A stretch of DNA of 64,000 bases from Artemia franciscana. Lineage: Eukaryota; Arthropoda; Branchiopoda; Anostraca; Artemiidae. The notes under the pieces were generated by a model. It saw nothing but the letters and a program-made list of their open reading frames with translations. It ran no database searches and was not told where the DNA came from. The translations under genes and the position numbers were made by a program. Location: the NCBI RefSeq assembly GCF_032884065.1, contig NC_088873.1, forward strand, positions 40,447,403-40,511,402, written 5' to 3'. Each line of letters starts with the position of its first letter. Position 1 is the stretch's first letter. Positions 24,921 to 35,859 of this stretch are shown one piece after another.

Positions 24921-26269
24921 TTTGAACGTTTTGGATGGGGGAGGAGCGTGCCAAGAAACATAATGCCAAAGAAACGTCAAACAACAAAAACGCATACAAA
25001 CAAATTGTTAATGCGTTTTTAAAAGTTTTTATTGTAAACCTTCATTCCCTACCCCTAAACGAAAATCCTGGATGTGTCCTTGAGAAGCAGTACAACCTTA
25101 CCATGAGAAAGCCTCCTTGGCTGAGTTAACCGCCTTCAATACATCTTCAGGCGAACTATCTAGAACTCTGGCCCACATTTTGCCAGACGAGGGCTCAAAA
25201 TAATACAGCCAGGATCCTAAAGTACTTGGAAAAAAACTTCCACCAATAAAATTCTATACTTTAATTTCAACTTTGGTGAGAGGTGGCATGTTGTGTTATC
25301 TACACCTAAAAATAAATGGTTAAGTTTCGAGAACAGTACAATTACATAGAGTATTGAGGAGACGGGTGAAAAAGGTCCAACTCTGAGAGGGTGGGGAGTG
25401 GCTGACGGGATCCCTTTTTGCGAAAGTACGGTGAAGTATAGAAAGGGAAATGGCGTCGCATTTACAATAATAATAAAAAAAAATCAAATTTATAAGGCCT
25501 TCAATTTAACGGTGGACAATACACTGAAAACTGCTTTGGGTGAGGCATGGATTTTGGGATGTAATTTAGAGAGGGTCATGGGAAATGGCTAATTCTATGG
25601 TTCAGAGATTTTTAAAACAGAGCTAAACTATTTAGACTCTTTAGACATTTCAATTTAAAGAAATATAAACAGGCATGACTATTAAATCAATTTTAAAAAC
25701 ATAAAAGAGATAAGCTTTGAAAATCGGGGCTTTTAAATACCCAAGACATTCCTTAGAAGCCAAAAGATACTCTTATGATTTTTCTCTCTTTTTTTACATA
25801 TTTAGATTGTCTTCATACTAATCTATGGTAAGTTTCTTCAAATATTGTTTCCAGATTTAATACAGACAAGACGCCATTATGTTTATTCCCAGTTATATGG
25901 TATTTTCAAAATTTATGGTAAGACCTATGTTCGTCAGACTATGTAACTGGTAAGACTATGTAACTCCGCCTTCAATCTGAACCTATGTTCGGCTGTTGAC
26001 AGTCCCAAGCCTGCAAAGGAGGAGGGTGGACAGTGAGCTTGTAACCCACTCTCAGAACCAGGGAGGAAACTCCTTGGGGAAAAATAGCTACTCTCACCGT
26101 TTACTAGTGTCATTTACCCAAATATTTAGAAAACTATAGGTCTCTCCTTCACCAGTGAGTCTAGGGGACTTGTTGGCTATGTGTTTATCCTAAAACACGA
26201 TAATCCGCCTGAGAATCTAAGCGGACCAGCCTATTAGGCTTAGCTCACTTGCTCGCGAAGTTCAAACAC
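24921..26269. other. Intergenic, no gene recognised
   Basis: Contains a 64-codon open frame at 25398-25592 with no recognisable motif and no splice or promoter support. I do not call it. From about 25970 the sequence may be the 5' leader of the LINE that follows. Confidence 0.5.
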
Positions 26270-27610
26270 TAGCACAGCTATAAAGGGTAGAAAAGCTGGA
26301 GAAGGACATGACCAGCTATCGGCTACACATCATGACCCTCTTGGAAGTGCAATGTAAGGGAAATGGAAAGTAACTGCTCAGCGGGGGAACTACCTTAATC
26401 TTCAGCGGCCATGAAACACAAGGCGAAAAACTGGAGTAGCCGTAGTCATTTGAAAACATGCGGGAAAATCACTGATTAGCTGGAAACCCGTGAACAACCG
26501 CAGTATGAGTGCTCGATTCAATGGGAAGCATGCCAAAATGACCCTAACTGTGTGCTATGCACCCACTAATGATGCCACATATGATCAGGAAGAGACTTTC
26601 TGCAATGAACTGATATCTGTCCTTAAAGAGGTACCCAGACATGACATATCCTATACGTCATCTTCGCCCATAAAGATATACACAAGTACTCCTGGACTTC
26701 ACCTAATGGACGCTAAAAAAACCAGATCGACCACTTATTATTAGTAAGAAGAGGCAAACGTTGCTATGTGATGTGCATGCATTTAGAGGCACTGATATTT
26801 TTTCTCTGACCATAGCCTGATGGTTACCAAGATAACAACCCTATGACCTAGGCAACAACCCTATGACTGCAAAAATGTGAGTGACCGAGAAATCTGATCA
26901 CGGGATGTGCTAAAACTGACCAACAGGTTCGAAACCTATCATCTAGTGCGAGATGAAACTCCTGGGGCAGCTTGGACTGCTATCAGGCAAACCAATAATG
27001 ATACGGCCGACAAAATGCTTCGTATGAAAAAGTCCCCAAAAGAAGAATGGATCTCTGTCGAATTTTGGGATCTGATCAAGAAGAAATCACTTCTCAACAT
27101 TCTGTCGACTGAGCCACGTCCTTGAACCAGAGCATGCTATGCTTGAAAAGGCCATAAAAAAAGAACGTCCGCGCCGATGAGTGTCGTAGTCCTGAACAGA
27201 AAGCTGAGAAGACTGAAGAAGCTGCTAAACGGGGAAACTCTTGGTCATTGTACCGCATCACAAATGAAATAGTTGGAAAACGTCCGAAGAGAGATGGCCC
27301 CGTCCAAGATGAGTCTGGACGACTTCTAATTGACCCTGATAAAGTAAACGAAGGCTAGGCCACACATTTTGAAAAGTTGTTAAATAGACCACCACCTGCT
27401 GATGCTCCAGATATACCAAACACACTATTTCTAACTCTAGCCGTCAACATCGAAGCACCCTTTGGTGAGGAGAAACTAAAGGCGGCTAAGAAGCTGAAGC
27501 CAGGAAAGTCCCCTGGGCAAGACTGGATTACGGCTGAAATGGTTAAATGCTCAGTAGCTGTATGCATAGCAGTGTGGACCATGTTTTTCTTTATGCTTAG
27601 AACAGAAAGA
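26270..27610 (+). pseudogene. RTE-like LINE remnant (endonuclease and start of RT)
   Basis: Plus-strand pieces: EKLEKDMTSYRLHIM, SGHETQGEK, SARFNGKHAKMTLTVCYAPT and LISVLKEVPRHDI from the APE endonuclease (26280-26650). There is then a deletion and TSPGLH/WTSPxG-like debris (26650-26740), the linker (26907-27125), and LLNRPPPADAPDIP with KLKPGKSPGQDWITAEM at the RT start (27377-27545). The catalytic RT core and 3' end are absent. The motif order fits the RTE group. The exact clade is uncertain. Confidence 0.75.
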
Positions 27611-27889
27611 AAGAATGTAGTTTTTTAAATAGATTTTAGGTTTAATGGTCGTGTTTTAATGTCAATTTCTTTTATATTTTTCATTTTTTGCTGGTGACGG
27701 CCCTTGGATGTAGGATCGAAATATTTAGGGTTAAGGTTCCACTGTCTTAAGAAAAAACAAATTCCCTGCTGTTTTTATTTGTTTGTATTTATGATGGAAA
27801 GGCAGTGTAGTCGTCGTCACTATTTAAATCTAGCTTATGGGGAGCTGGTGACCTATGATACCTTTTTTTATTAGTTTAGGAAAAAACAT
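27611..27889. other. Intergenic, no gene seen
   Basis: AT-rich, nothing recognised. Confidence 0.5.
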
Positions 27890-28200
27890 GTGAATATTCA
27901 ACGATCTAATATTAAAATATAAAATAATCAACAGCTAATATTAAAAATAGCCGACAAAAATTCTTTGAATCTTAAGGAAATAAAATTCTTATTCCAAAGT
28001 CTTTTAGATACAGAGTACACTTGAATACCCAGAAAGAAGCCGAATTTACTCATACATTACAATTTAAAAAATTAATACAAATTATTAAAGACAAAAAACA
28101 AAAAAGACCAGTTATTTCCTCCGAAAGAAAATCTTTAGACAAATTTTGATTTGAAAATCTATCCGAGGCTGTTTTTTCTCTTATAGCTGATTTTTATTAT

Positions 28201-28243
28201 GGCTGTTATAAAGGGTGTCTAATAGACACCCTTTACAACAGCC
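28201..28243. repeat. 20-bp-stem palindrome inside Penelope-like element 1
   Basis: GGCTGTTATAAAGGGTGTCT, then AAT, then its reverse complement with one mismatch. The right arm is genuine element sequence, since it is also present at 37798-37818 in the second copy. The left arm is therefore a snap-back copy that replaced element sequence. Confidence 0.8.
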
Positions 28244-29584
28244 AAAAAAAAGTTGTCCCCTACAAATGTGACATCAGAAAACTCGCACGACCTAAAAACA
28301 GTATCTAATCTTCACAATTCACTTTTCGTCAAAAACAATTCACTTGTTGTCGTGGATACGTTAGATTATGACAACAAAATTCATTCACGCTTGAAGGGCA
28401 AAAATATATGCACAGCAATGACTCAAGATCATATTGATTAGTTTGCTAACAAAATTATAACCGAAATAAAGAATCTAAAATAGAATGGTAAAATCACCTC
28501 AAAAGTGTACGATACAATTTTCCCCTGTGGTAGCTTTTGTCGAAAATTTTACGGTTTACAAAAATTACATAAGCAAGGTGTAGCATGTCGTGGCATGTAG
28601 GCCTGTCGTAGCATGTACGAAAGCCCCTACTTCCAATATTGGAAAATGGCTATGTACAGCGTTCAAGCGGCTGCTTTATTCCCAAAAATACTACATAAGT
28701 GATTTGATAGATTTAGCGGAAAAACTTTAAATGCAAGTATTTCAGAAAACAAAATATCAAATAGTTTTGACATAGTATTTATGATTACAAATATCGAAGT
28801 GGTAGTATTTGAGCAATAGTTAAAAGAAAATAGAAGACAATTACCATTTAATCGAATATTCAATAATAGGAATGAACTGCATAGTTTTAACCACCTTAGT
28901 TAAGCTTTGTAAGTATTCAATGAATTTTCAATTCAGTAATTTCTTATCAGCAGATAAAGGGTTTACCAATCGGGGTACCTCTCTCGGGGCTACTGGCGAA
29001 TATTTATCTAGAACACCTGAAAAACTTGGATTTTAATTATTTGAAACATGTCTCCTGAGGACGTTACTTAGGTGACGTAATATCACTCTGGAATTACGGG
29101 GAAGATGAACTTAAAGGCTTTTTAGATCACTATAATACATATGACCGAAATTTGTAGCTTAGCTTAGAAAACAAATTACCGTTTCTAAATGTATTAATTA
29201 TTCGTAGCATTGATAAACTGGATTTTACTATTTACAGAAAGCCCACACAAAATAAAGCACATCTTAATTTTAAATCAAATCACCCCCTCCTCACAAGTTA
29301 AAAGAACTGTTGTAACCTCTCTCGTCGATCGCTCCCTAAACATTTGCTCTGAATCTCACACCACAGATAAACGAAACTTTATCAGAAAGATACTCCTTGG
29401 AAACGGATATCCCATTGTCTTCATTGATAATACAGTTAACTGGAAAGGGTCTTTTACCATTTGAGGCTCCTGACAAGCTTTCAAATATAATCCATCTCCC
29501 TTACATCCCAAAAGTCAATACAAATTAAAAAAAGAGTTGCCCACAAAATAATGTGATTTAGTATTTACTACTGATTTTTAAGTA

Positions 29585-29785
29585 ATGAATTTCTTAAACT
29601 CTGGTAGAGATAAAATATCGGTTACTCGCAAAAGAGGGGTTTATCAATTACCATGTGACTATGGCAACCCCTATGTTGGTAGAACCCATCAGAATTTAGA
29701 AAAACGCCTACAAGAGCACAAAGACGATATAATTAAAGCTTTAAATTCTAATAGTAGGCTACTAATATTAAACATTCTGTTTTAA
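29585..29785 (+). pseudogene. GIY-YIG endonuclease domain of the Penelope-like element
   Basis: An open stretch with RGVYQLPCDYGNPYVGRT, where G-V-Y and Y-V-G are the GIY-YIG pair, followed by NLEKRLQEHKDDI with the conserved Arg. The final catalytic Glu region further on is not clearly kept. The domain cuts target DNA for Penelope insertion in known families. The stop after ILNILF separates it from the C-terminal tail. Confidence 0.8.
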
Positions 29786-30120
29786 GCATGCATATGTTTG
29801 ATAACTCTAGAGCTCAAATGAATGAATCAGTGGTACTTCTCACGCCTCTCCATAACGCCAATTATGCTACTAACTTTTATGTAGATACGTTGTAACCTGT
29901 TTGGAGCAGGATTATTGAAGAGCTTTCAATCCGTACGACCAGAAAACAGAAATCCAGAAGGACAGAAAAAAAAACAAGGTCGTGTTGTAAAAGCCACCCC
30001 GCTTCGCAAAAAAGCAAACCCAAAAAAGACAGCCAAAAAAGTAATGATAGGCCTATCAATTTCTTCGCCTCATAATAAGATTCGAAAACAAATTTTTGAC
30101 AGTAAAAAGAAGTAAATATT

Positions 30121-30784
30121 TTTCTTTTCAGCCCTGTTGCAACAGCATAATCCTGAAATATAATTTCGATAGCCTAAACAAGTTACAATTTTAAATTTCC
30201 CCTCCTTGTAATTACGAAATGAAGATTTTCACCTCGTTGATTCCCTTGATAAACCTAAATTTAATTAAATACTTTTTGGTGGTATGTGACATTAGTAAAA
30301 TCTAGCAGAGATTGCACAAAGTGACAAAAACCATGTTTCAAACTTGTTTGCAAAAAGAAACAGTCTTAATATTAAAAAGAAATATGAAAAACTCAACTAT
30401 TAAAAATCAATTAAAAAAGAAAACTTTGTCCCAACCCAAACCAGAGCAAGCTGTCCCAAACAAAAATCCACCATCACGGCGGGGGGGATGCACACCCCCC
30501 TGGATCCGCCCCTGTTCAGATTGGAAGATCTAGCTGTCATTTGAAGAGTAGGCTGCTTTGAAGTGATGACGCTTACATGAATGAATCTCAGACGTTTAAA
30601 ACAAAATAATATATCTTAAAACAATATAACAAACATATCTACAGAAATTTAGGAAACATCAATTGCGCTAATTCAGCCACATCAAGGAATTCTGACCACA
30701 TGCCTGCCATCTATCTATCTTGAAGATACAATTAAAGAGATTAAACCGAGGAGCAAAACCTAGTAAAAGCTGGGTCGATAACTT
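30121..30784. other. Intergenic, no gene seen
   Basis: Holds a short G8/C6 block near 30480-30500 (CGGGGGGGATGCACACCCCCC). Nothing coding recognised. Confidence 0.5.
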
Positions 30785-31075
30785 ATGATTGATAGTAAAA
30801 CTTAAAATGAACAAAAAATATTCTGTATATGAAAGGGATTGTTCCTTTCTCAACGCCCCGCTCTTTACAATAAAACTTTTTATTAGGTTAAGCCTACTTT
30901 AAAAAGTGGAGTTTTGACAAAAAGTCAAACTTTAGAACAAAGAACAGGGTGTTGAAGAGAGTTCAATCCCTTTCATAGACAGAACAATTTCGGCTCATTT
31001 TAAGTTTTGATGTCGCTCCTTACTTTCAGTTAAAAAACTTGTTTTTTATTTAATCTGTGAACGTTTTTCAATTAT
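30785..31075. repeat. Fold-back element, both arms present
   Basis: Left arm ATAGTAAAACTTAAAATGAAC to CGCTCTTTA. Right arm AGAACAGGGTGTTGAAG to TTTTAAGTTTTGATGTCGC, then TCCTTACTTTCAG. The arms are inverted and diverged around a centre with AAAGTGGAGTTTTGACAAAAAGTC. Confidence 0.65.
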
Positions 31076-31750
31076 CAGAGGTTCAAATTTGGCTCACTAT
31101 TCATGAAACATTAGAACAGAATTTGCTTATTAATTTTGGCAAAATCACTCCCCCTTTAAAATTTCCTCTGGAAAGCTCACCTTCAGAAACTACCCTCCCA
31201 ATGTGAAAATCTCCTAGCATAAAATTTATGTTTCAGCAGTCGCTCCTGAAGAATTGGAACAAAATTCGCATTTTAGCATAAATAGAGAAGTATTGAGGAG
31301 GGGACAAGGCACTTCATAAAAGCGATAATTTCTATTTGATTTAAATTTTAATGTTGCTCCCTACTTTAAGTTGAAAAAACTTGTATTTTTACTTAATTTC
31401 GGATTGTTTTTTAAATAATGCCAAGAAATCTGGTCTGATCTATTATCTCCACGCGTCGTCAAAGAGAAAGCAAGACATAAGAAGAATTTCATATAATAAT
31501 TTCAGCAAATCTCTGTACTGTAAAATTTCTCATGAAAAATTCACCTCCTAGAAACTTCTCTCCCATGGGAAATTCTCCTTGTGAAAAATTTCTCTAGCAG
31601 AAAATTATCCCCCCACACAAAAAATGTATGTATACTTCCCTATCATAGGCTACGTAAGCAATGGACAAATTTTATAGCTTAGACCTATTCTCAGGGGGAT
31701 CGTAGTATATACAAAGTTGTTGTTCGGCCTTTCAACTATTCTGAACAAAA
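31076..31750. other. Dispersed repeat debris
   Basis: A fold-back arm remnant at 31300-31420 and the second copy of the repeat at 3835-3995 (31460-31620). No gene. Confidence 0.55.
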
Positions 31751-31754
31751 TAAT

Positions 31755-32036
31755 GCTTCTACTATGAGCAAATTACCGCAGCACCAAGCCGCCTGAGGCC
31801 AACACGGGTAAGCAAAGTCGTCTTCCATCCCAATCTATTCAAAGCTTCCCTCTTTACACCCTTCCAGAAAGTTCCCATTTCATTTAAAGCTTTTTTATGA
31901 CATCCTCCCACCCCAACCGCAGATGACCAGCTTTCTGTTTAGCCCTAGACGGCTGGCAAAAAAGGACAATCTTCGGCAATCTATCATCCTTCTTCCGCAA
32001 AGCGTACCCTAGCCATCTTTGCCTGCTCGATTCATT
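31755..32036 (-). pseudogene. LINE C-terminal fragment
   Basis: The minus strand reads QRWLGYALRKKDDRLPKIVL, then QPSRAKQKAGHLRLGWEDV and, after a stop, GLRRLGAAV. It is the same C-terminal block as 44760-44930 (RWLGHVLRMKDNRLPKIVL), so a 5'-truncated copy of that LINE family. Confidence 0.75.
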
Positions 32037-32085
32037 ATTCAAAAGTAGAACTGTTAAAAAAATGACTAAAATACTATTATAATAA

Positions 32086-32800
32086 ATGGTTTTGATTATT
32101 ATTAGTAACAAAAGTGAAATCGAACAGTCTTATACAAGTAATCTAATCACGTTAGATCGAAACACTGATTATGAAATAGTTTTAACTCAATCTACACTAT
32201 GGTACTCATGGTATAATATTAGTGATCAATTTAAAAACAATACATTTGAATTCAGAGACAAAAACAAGGACGAATGGGTTAACGTTGTTATTCCCAATGG
32301 TTTGTATGATAAAGAGGGTTTATATTTCTTAACTCGTTATTTTAGTTCTTCCTTAGATCGGTGCCCGATCAGTATATCATCCAATCTAGCAGCAATGAAA
32401 TTTGTTATTATTTTGAAAGATAATTATAAATTTCGGTTTAATAGTGATTTATGTTTTATTTTAGGATTTGAAAATGAAGCTGAACTAAGTAGTAAATACA
32501 ATGAAGCTACTAAAGTTCCTAATATTACAAGAAATGTTGATGAAATACATATTCCCTGCTCATTAGTTGATAGTTCAATTGTTAATGGGAATACCACCTC
32601 TGATGTGACTTGGAGTGTTGCTCCAAAAACAGAACAGGGAATGCTACTCTGTGAGATTCTTATACAAAGGCAATATGTTCCAATCAATCGAAGCGAATAT
32701 ATCAACGTGCAAAAAAACGACTATAACTGATCGATTAGGTAGATTAATTCATCTAAATGGAGAGAATATTGAATGTGTTTTGGATTTGAAAAAGTCTTAA
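32086..32800 (+). pseudogene. Polinton/Maverick minor capsid (penton-like) gene, one frameshift
   Basis: Polintons are large virus-like DNA transposons that encode capsid proteins. The first 214 codons are open from the ATG at 32086. They match the family layout: a short beta-rich start, LDRNTDYEIVLTQ, WYN.., the VVIPNGLYDKEGL block, KFRFNSDLCFILGFENE, then DEIHIPCSLVDSSIVNG, SDVTWSVAP and the PINRSEYIN block near 32680. A frame change in the A7 run at 32711-32717 moves the last part, with TDRLGRLIHLNGENIECVLDL, into another frame that ends at TAA 32798-32800. The rest of a Polinton (polymerase, integrase, ATPase, protease, major capsid) is not in the window. The gene is an orphan between a LINE fragment and a hairpin-family repeat. 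It looks recent, with one visible break. Confidence 0.75.
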
Positions 32801-32817
32801 TGAAGTTTTCCCAAAAG

Positions 32818-33140
32818 ACATAGTTATTAGTTTTTCGATTAAGCTGAACAGAATGGCTATTTCAAAATTTTGATCAGTAAATTTGGAGAAAAACTGTGCG
32901 TAGGAGGGGGCCTAGGTGCCCTCCGATTTTTTGGTCACTTAAAAATGGCACTAGAACTTTTAATTTCCGTTAGAATGTGCACTCTTGTGACACTCTAGGA
33001 CTACTGGGTCGATACGATCACCCCTGGGAAAAAAACAAATAAACACGCATCCGTGATCTGTCTTCTGGCAAAAAAACACAAAATTCCACATTTTTGTAGA
33101 TAGGAGCTTGAAACTTCTTCAGTAGGGTTCTCTGATAAAT
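32818..33140 (-). repeat. Inverted partial copy of the hairpin-ended repeat
   Basis: Matches the reverse complement of about 33560-33900, sharing GATAGCCATTTTGTTCA, CACTTAAAAA, CGGGTGCGTGTTTATTTG and AACCCTACTG in inverse. With the copy starting at 33315 it forms a large inverted repeat with a centre of about 0.4 kb. Confidence 0.75.
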
Positions 33141-33314
33141 TTTATTTATTTTTGAAAAGCATCAGAATTTAATCCTTTTGATGTATATGCTACTGTGAAT
33201 GTCTAAAATCTGGTTAATGTCGACATTCACCGGTAAAAGTCCGAAATTTGTTTTTTTCTCTTTGGATTCAATTAGCTTTGCGAGTTGGCTTCTTTGTGTT
33301 ATGCAAGCTATCAA

Positions 33315-34200
33315 ACAGTTCGTGGTAACGAACTGTAGTAAGGAGCGACCCGGCTCAATAGTAACCAAAACTCTAAAAAATTGAATTTTGATATCAATAG
33401 CTACATCAAAAGAATCGCATTTTGATGCTGATTTTAAATATATAAGTTTCATCAAGTTTAGTCTTACCCATCAAAAGTTACGAGCCTGAGAAAATTTGCC
33501 TTGTTTAAGATAACAGAGGGAAACACCCCCTAAAAGTCGTAGAATCTTAACAAAAATGACACCATCAGATTCAGCGTATCATAGAACCCTACTGTAGAAG
33601 TTTCAAGCTCCTATCTACAAAAATGTGGAATTTTATATTTTTTGCCAGAAGACAAATCACGGGTGCGTGTTTATTTGTTTGTTTTTTTTTGTTTTTTTTC
33701 CCAGGGGTCATCGTATCGACCAAATGCTCCTAGAATGTCGCAAGAGGGCTCATTCTAACGGAAATGAAAAGTTCTAGTGCCCTTTTTAAGTGACCAAAAA
33801 AATTGGAGGGCATCTAGGCCCCCTCCCACGCTCATTTTTTTCCCAAAATCAACGGATCAAAATTTTGAGATAGCCATTTTGTTCAACATAGTCGAAAACC
33901 ATAATAACTATATCTTTGGGGATGACTTACTCCCCCACAATCCCTGGGGGAGGGGCTGCAAGTTACAAACTTTGACCAGTGTTTACATATAGTAATGGTT
34001 ATTGGGAAGTGTACAGACGTTTTCAGGGGGATTTTATTTTGTTTGGGGGTGGGGATGAGGGGAGGGGGCTATGCTGGAGGATCTCTCCTTGGAGGAATCT
34101 GTAATGGGGGAAGAAAAATACAATGAAAAGGGCGCAGGATTTTCTAGCATTACTATAAGAAAACAATGAAAAATAAACATGAAAACGTTTTTTCAAATGA
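33315..34200 (+). mobile_element. Hairpin-ended interspersed element, copy 1
   Basis: Opens with ACAGTTCGT-GGTA-ACGAACTGT (9-bp stem, 33315-33336), then AGTAAGGAGCGACC. Body landmarks shared with copies at 45222 and 55368 are AGCCTGAGAAAATTTG, TCAGCGTATCATAGAACCC, GGGTGCGTGTTTATTTG, GTGCCCTTTTTAAGTGACC and TTTTCAGGGGGATTTT. No protein is seen, so it is non-autonomous. A fold-back module follows at 34200-34490. Confidence 0.75.
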
Positions 34201-34490
34201 AAGGAAGGAGTAGCATTGAAACTTAAAACGAACAGAGATTATTACGCATATGAGGGGTTCTAAAAATATTTTAGCATAAAGAGCGAGGTATTTAGGAGGA
34301 GATATTTACCTCGCTCTTTATGCTAAAGTATTTTTAGTAATTTCAACTATTTATTCTACGGCCTTTCTGATTCAGGGGTCATTCTTAAAGACTTGGGACA
34401 AAACTTACGATTTAGTGTAAAGAGCGAGGTATTAACGAGGGTACAAACCCCCTCGTATACATAATAAAATATAAGATTATGAAAGTTTGT
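34200..34490. repeat. Fold-back module next to copy 1
   Basis: GGAAGGAGTAGCATTGAAACTTAA, then ACGCATATGAGGGG. Internal inverted copies of TTAGCATAAAGAGCGAGGTA occur at 34272-34292 and 34309-34328, and again as GTGTAAAGAGCGAGGTATT. It ends ACCCCCTCGTATAC. Confidence 0.65.
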
Positions 34491-34659
34491 TACGTAAGTT
34501 AATTCTTGAGTTACGTATATTTTTTACTGATAAAAACGTTCGTTAAAAATTGAAAGTTCTAGTTTCCTTTTTAAGTAACCGAAAAATTGGAGGGCAACTA
34601 GGCTTCCTTCTCCACCCCTTATTTCTCAAAACCGTCTGATCAAAACTAAGAGAAAGTCA
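34491..34659. other. Partial hairpin-family sequence
   Basis: Contains AAAAATTGGAGGGCAACTAGG and AAACCGTCTGATCAAAACT, a short direct copy of the body region at 33800-33870. No gene. Confidence 0.5.
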
Positions 34660-35387
34660 TTTAGCCAAAAAAAGAACTAATATACAAATTTCATTTTAAT
34701 AATTTATGTACGGAGAGCCAAAACCAAACATGCATTAATTCAAAAACGTTCAGAAATTAAATAAAAAAAAACTAATTTTTTTTAGCTGAAAGTAAGGAGC
34801 GACATTAAAACTTAAAACGAACAGAAATTACTCCGTATATGAAATGGGTTGTCCCCTCCGCAATCCCTCGCTCTTTACGCTAAAGTTTGACTCTTTGCCA
34901 CAATTCTACTTTTTAAAACAATCAAAAGCTTTAGCATAAAGAGCGAGGGATTGCGGAGGGACAACCCATTTCATATACGGAGTAATTTCTGATAGCCATT
35001 AAAAAAAAGAACTAATATACAAATTTCATTTTAATAATTTATGTACGGAGAGCCAAAACCAAACATGCATTAATTCAAAAACGTTCAGAAATTAAATTAA
35101 AAAAAACTAATTTTTTTAGCTGAAAGTAAGGAGCGACATTAAAACTTAAAACGAACAGAAATTACTCCGTATATGAAATGGGTTGTCCCTCCGCAATCCC
35201 TCGCTCTTTACGCTAAAGCTTTTAATTGTTTTAAAAAGTAGAATTGTGGCAAAGAGTCAAACTTTAGCGTAAAGAGCGAGGGATTGCGGAGGGGACAACC
35301 CATTTCATATACGGAGTAATTTCTGTTCGTTTTAAGTTTTAATGTCGCTCCTTACTTTCAGCTAAAAAAAATTAGTTTTTTTTATTT
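34660..35387. repeat. Two fold-back elements in a 335-bp direct repeat
   Basis: The segment with AGAACTAATATACAAATTTC and GTACGGAGAGCCAAAACC occurs at 34673 and again at 35008. Each leads into AGCTGAAAGTAAGGAGCGAC. The first fold-back (34790-34995) has a shortened right arm. The second (35094-35387) is nearly complete: arms of about 120 bp mirror each other from AAAACTAATTTTTTTAGC to GCTAAAAAAAATTAGTTTT around a centre with AAAAAGTAGAATTGTGGC. It folds into one long hairpin. Confidence 0.88.
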
Positions 35388-35407
35388 AATGATGGTAAAA
35401 GTTAAAG

Positions 35408-35525
35408 CTAGGTTAGGCTAGGCTATGTTAGGTTAGCTTAAATTTGGTTATATATCTGAAATGGGTTAAAAGCCTAACCTAAGCTAACTTAAACCAACCT
35501 AATCTAACCAAACCTAATTTAACCT
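35408..35525. repeat. Degenerate TTAGG-type stretch followed by CCTAA-type stretch
   Basis: 35408-35440 has GGTTAGGCTAGGCTATG and TTAGGTTAGC. 35470-35525 has GCCTAACCTAAGC and AACCTAATCTAACC. The order is G-rich strand then C-rich strand, so the halves pair as a hairpin. TTAGG is the usual arthropod telomere unit, but these copies are imperfect. Confidence 0.6.
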
Positions 35526-35859
35526 GTCATCATCAAACCTCCCATTAAACTGAGACAGTTGACTGGCTACGCTGACTACATCCAAGGAGAAAAAAAAAGA
35601 TATTTCTGATATTCACAGATGAATGTCGACATTCACCAATTCTGGACGTTCACGTTAACATATCTATTAGTATGAAGACTCTGTTTCATAGAGTGTCGGT
35701 TACTACAGAGGCATCTGACTCCTCACTTACAATCAGAATTCCCACCAGTAGCCCGAAAGCTCAATTTTATTATGTGTAGCACTGTACCATGCACTCGGAG
35801 TTGCTAAATTAGCTTGAAAGTGCTATTTTAGCACTATGGCACTCAATTTTTTTCTATAT

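Larger units (their letters stand above)
27890..30120 (+). mobile_element. Penelope-like element 1 (RT + GIY-YIG)
   Basis: Penelope-like retroelements carry a telomerase-related RT and a GIY-YIG nuclease. Degraded blocks in order: KKDQLFPPKE-like lead, NSHDLKTVSNLH...VVVDTLDYDNKIHSRLK (28253-28430), KFYGLQKLHKQGV (about 28536-28580), SFDIVFMITNIEV (28760-28800), the catalytic neighbourhood LGDV...LWNYGEDELKGFLDHYNTYD (about 29070-29145), KLPFLNVLIIRSIDKLDFTIYRKP (29170-29245), VVTSLVDRSLNICSESH (29310-29360), and the nuclease at 29585-29785. Many stops and frameshifts mean it is dead. A second, more broken copy is at 37350-39110. Confidence 0.82.

Noticed and set aside
25398..25592. 64-codon open frame
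   Set aside because: No motif, no supporting splice or promoter signals, and an ordinary length for chance in this region.
33777..33992. Open frames in the hairpin-ended family (also 45781-46008) with similar residues
   Set aside because: The likeness comes from DNA-level repeat identity. Frames differ in ends and carry shifts in copy 3, so there is no evidence of a protein.
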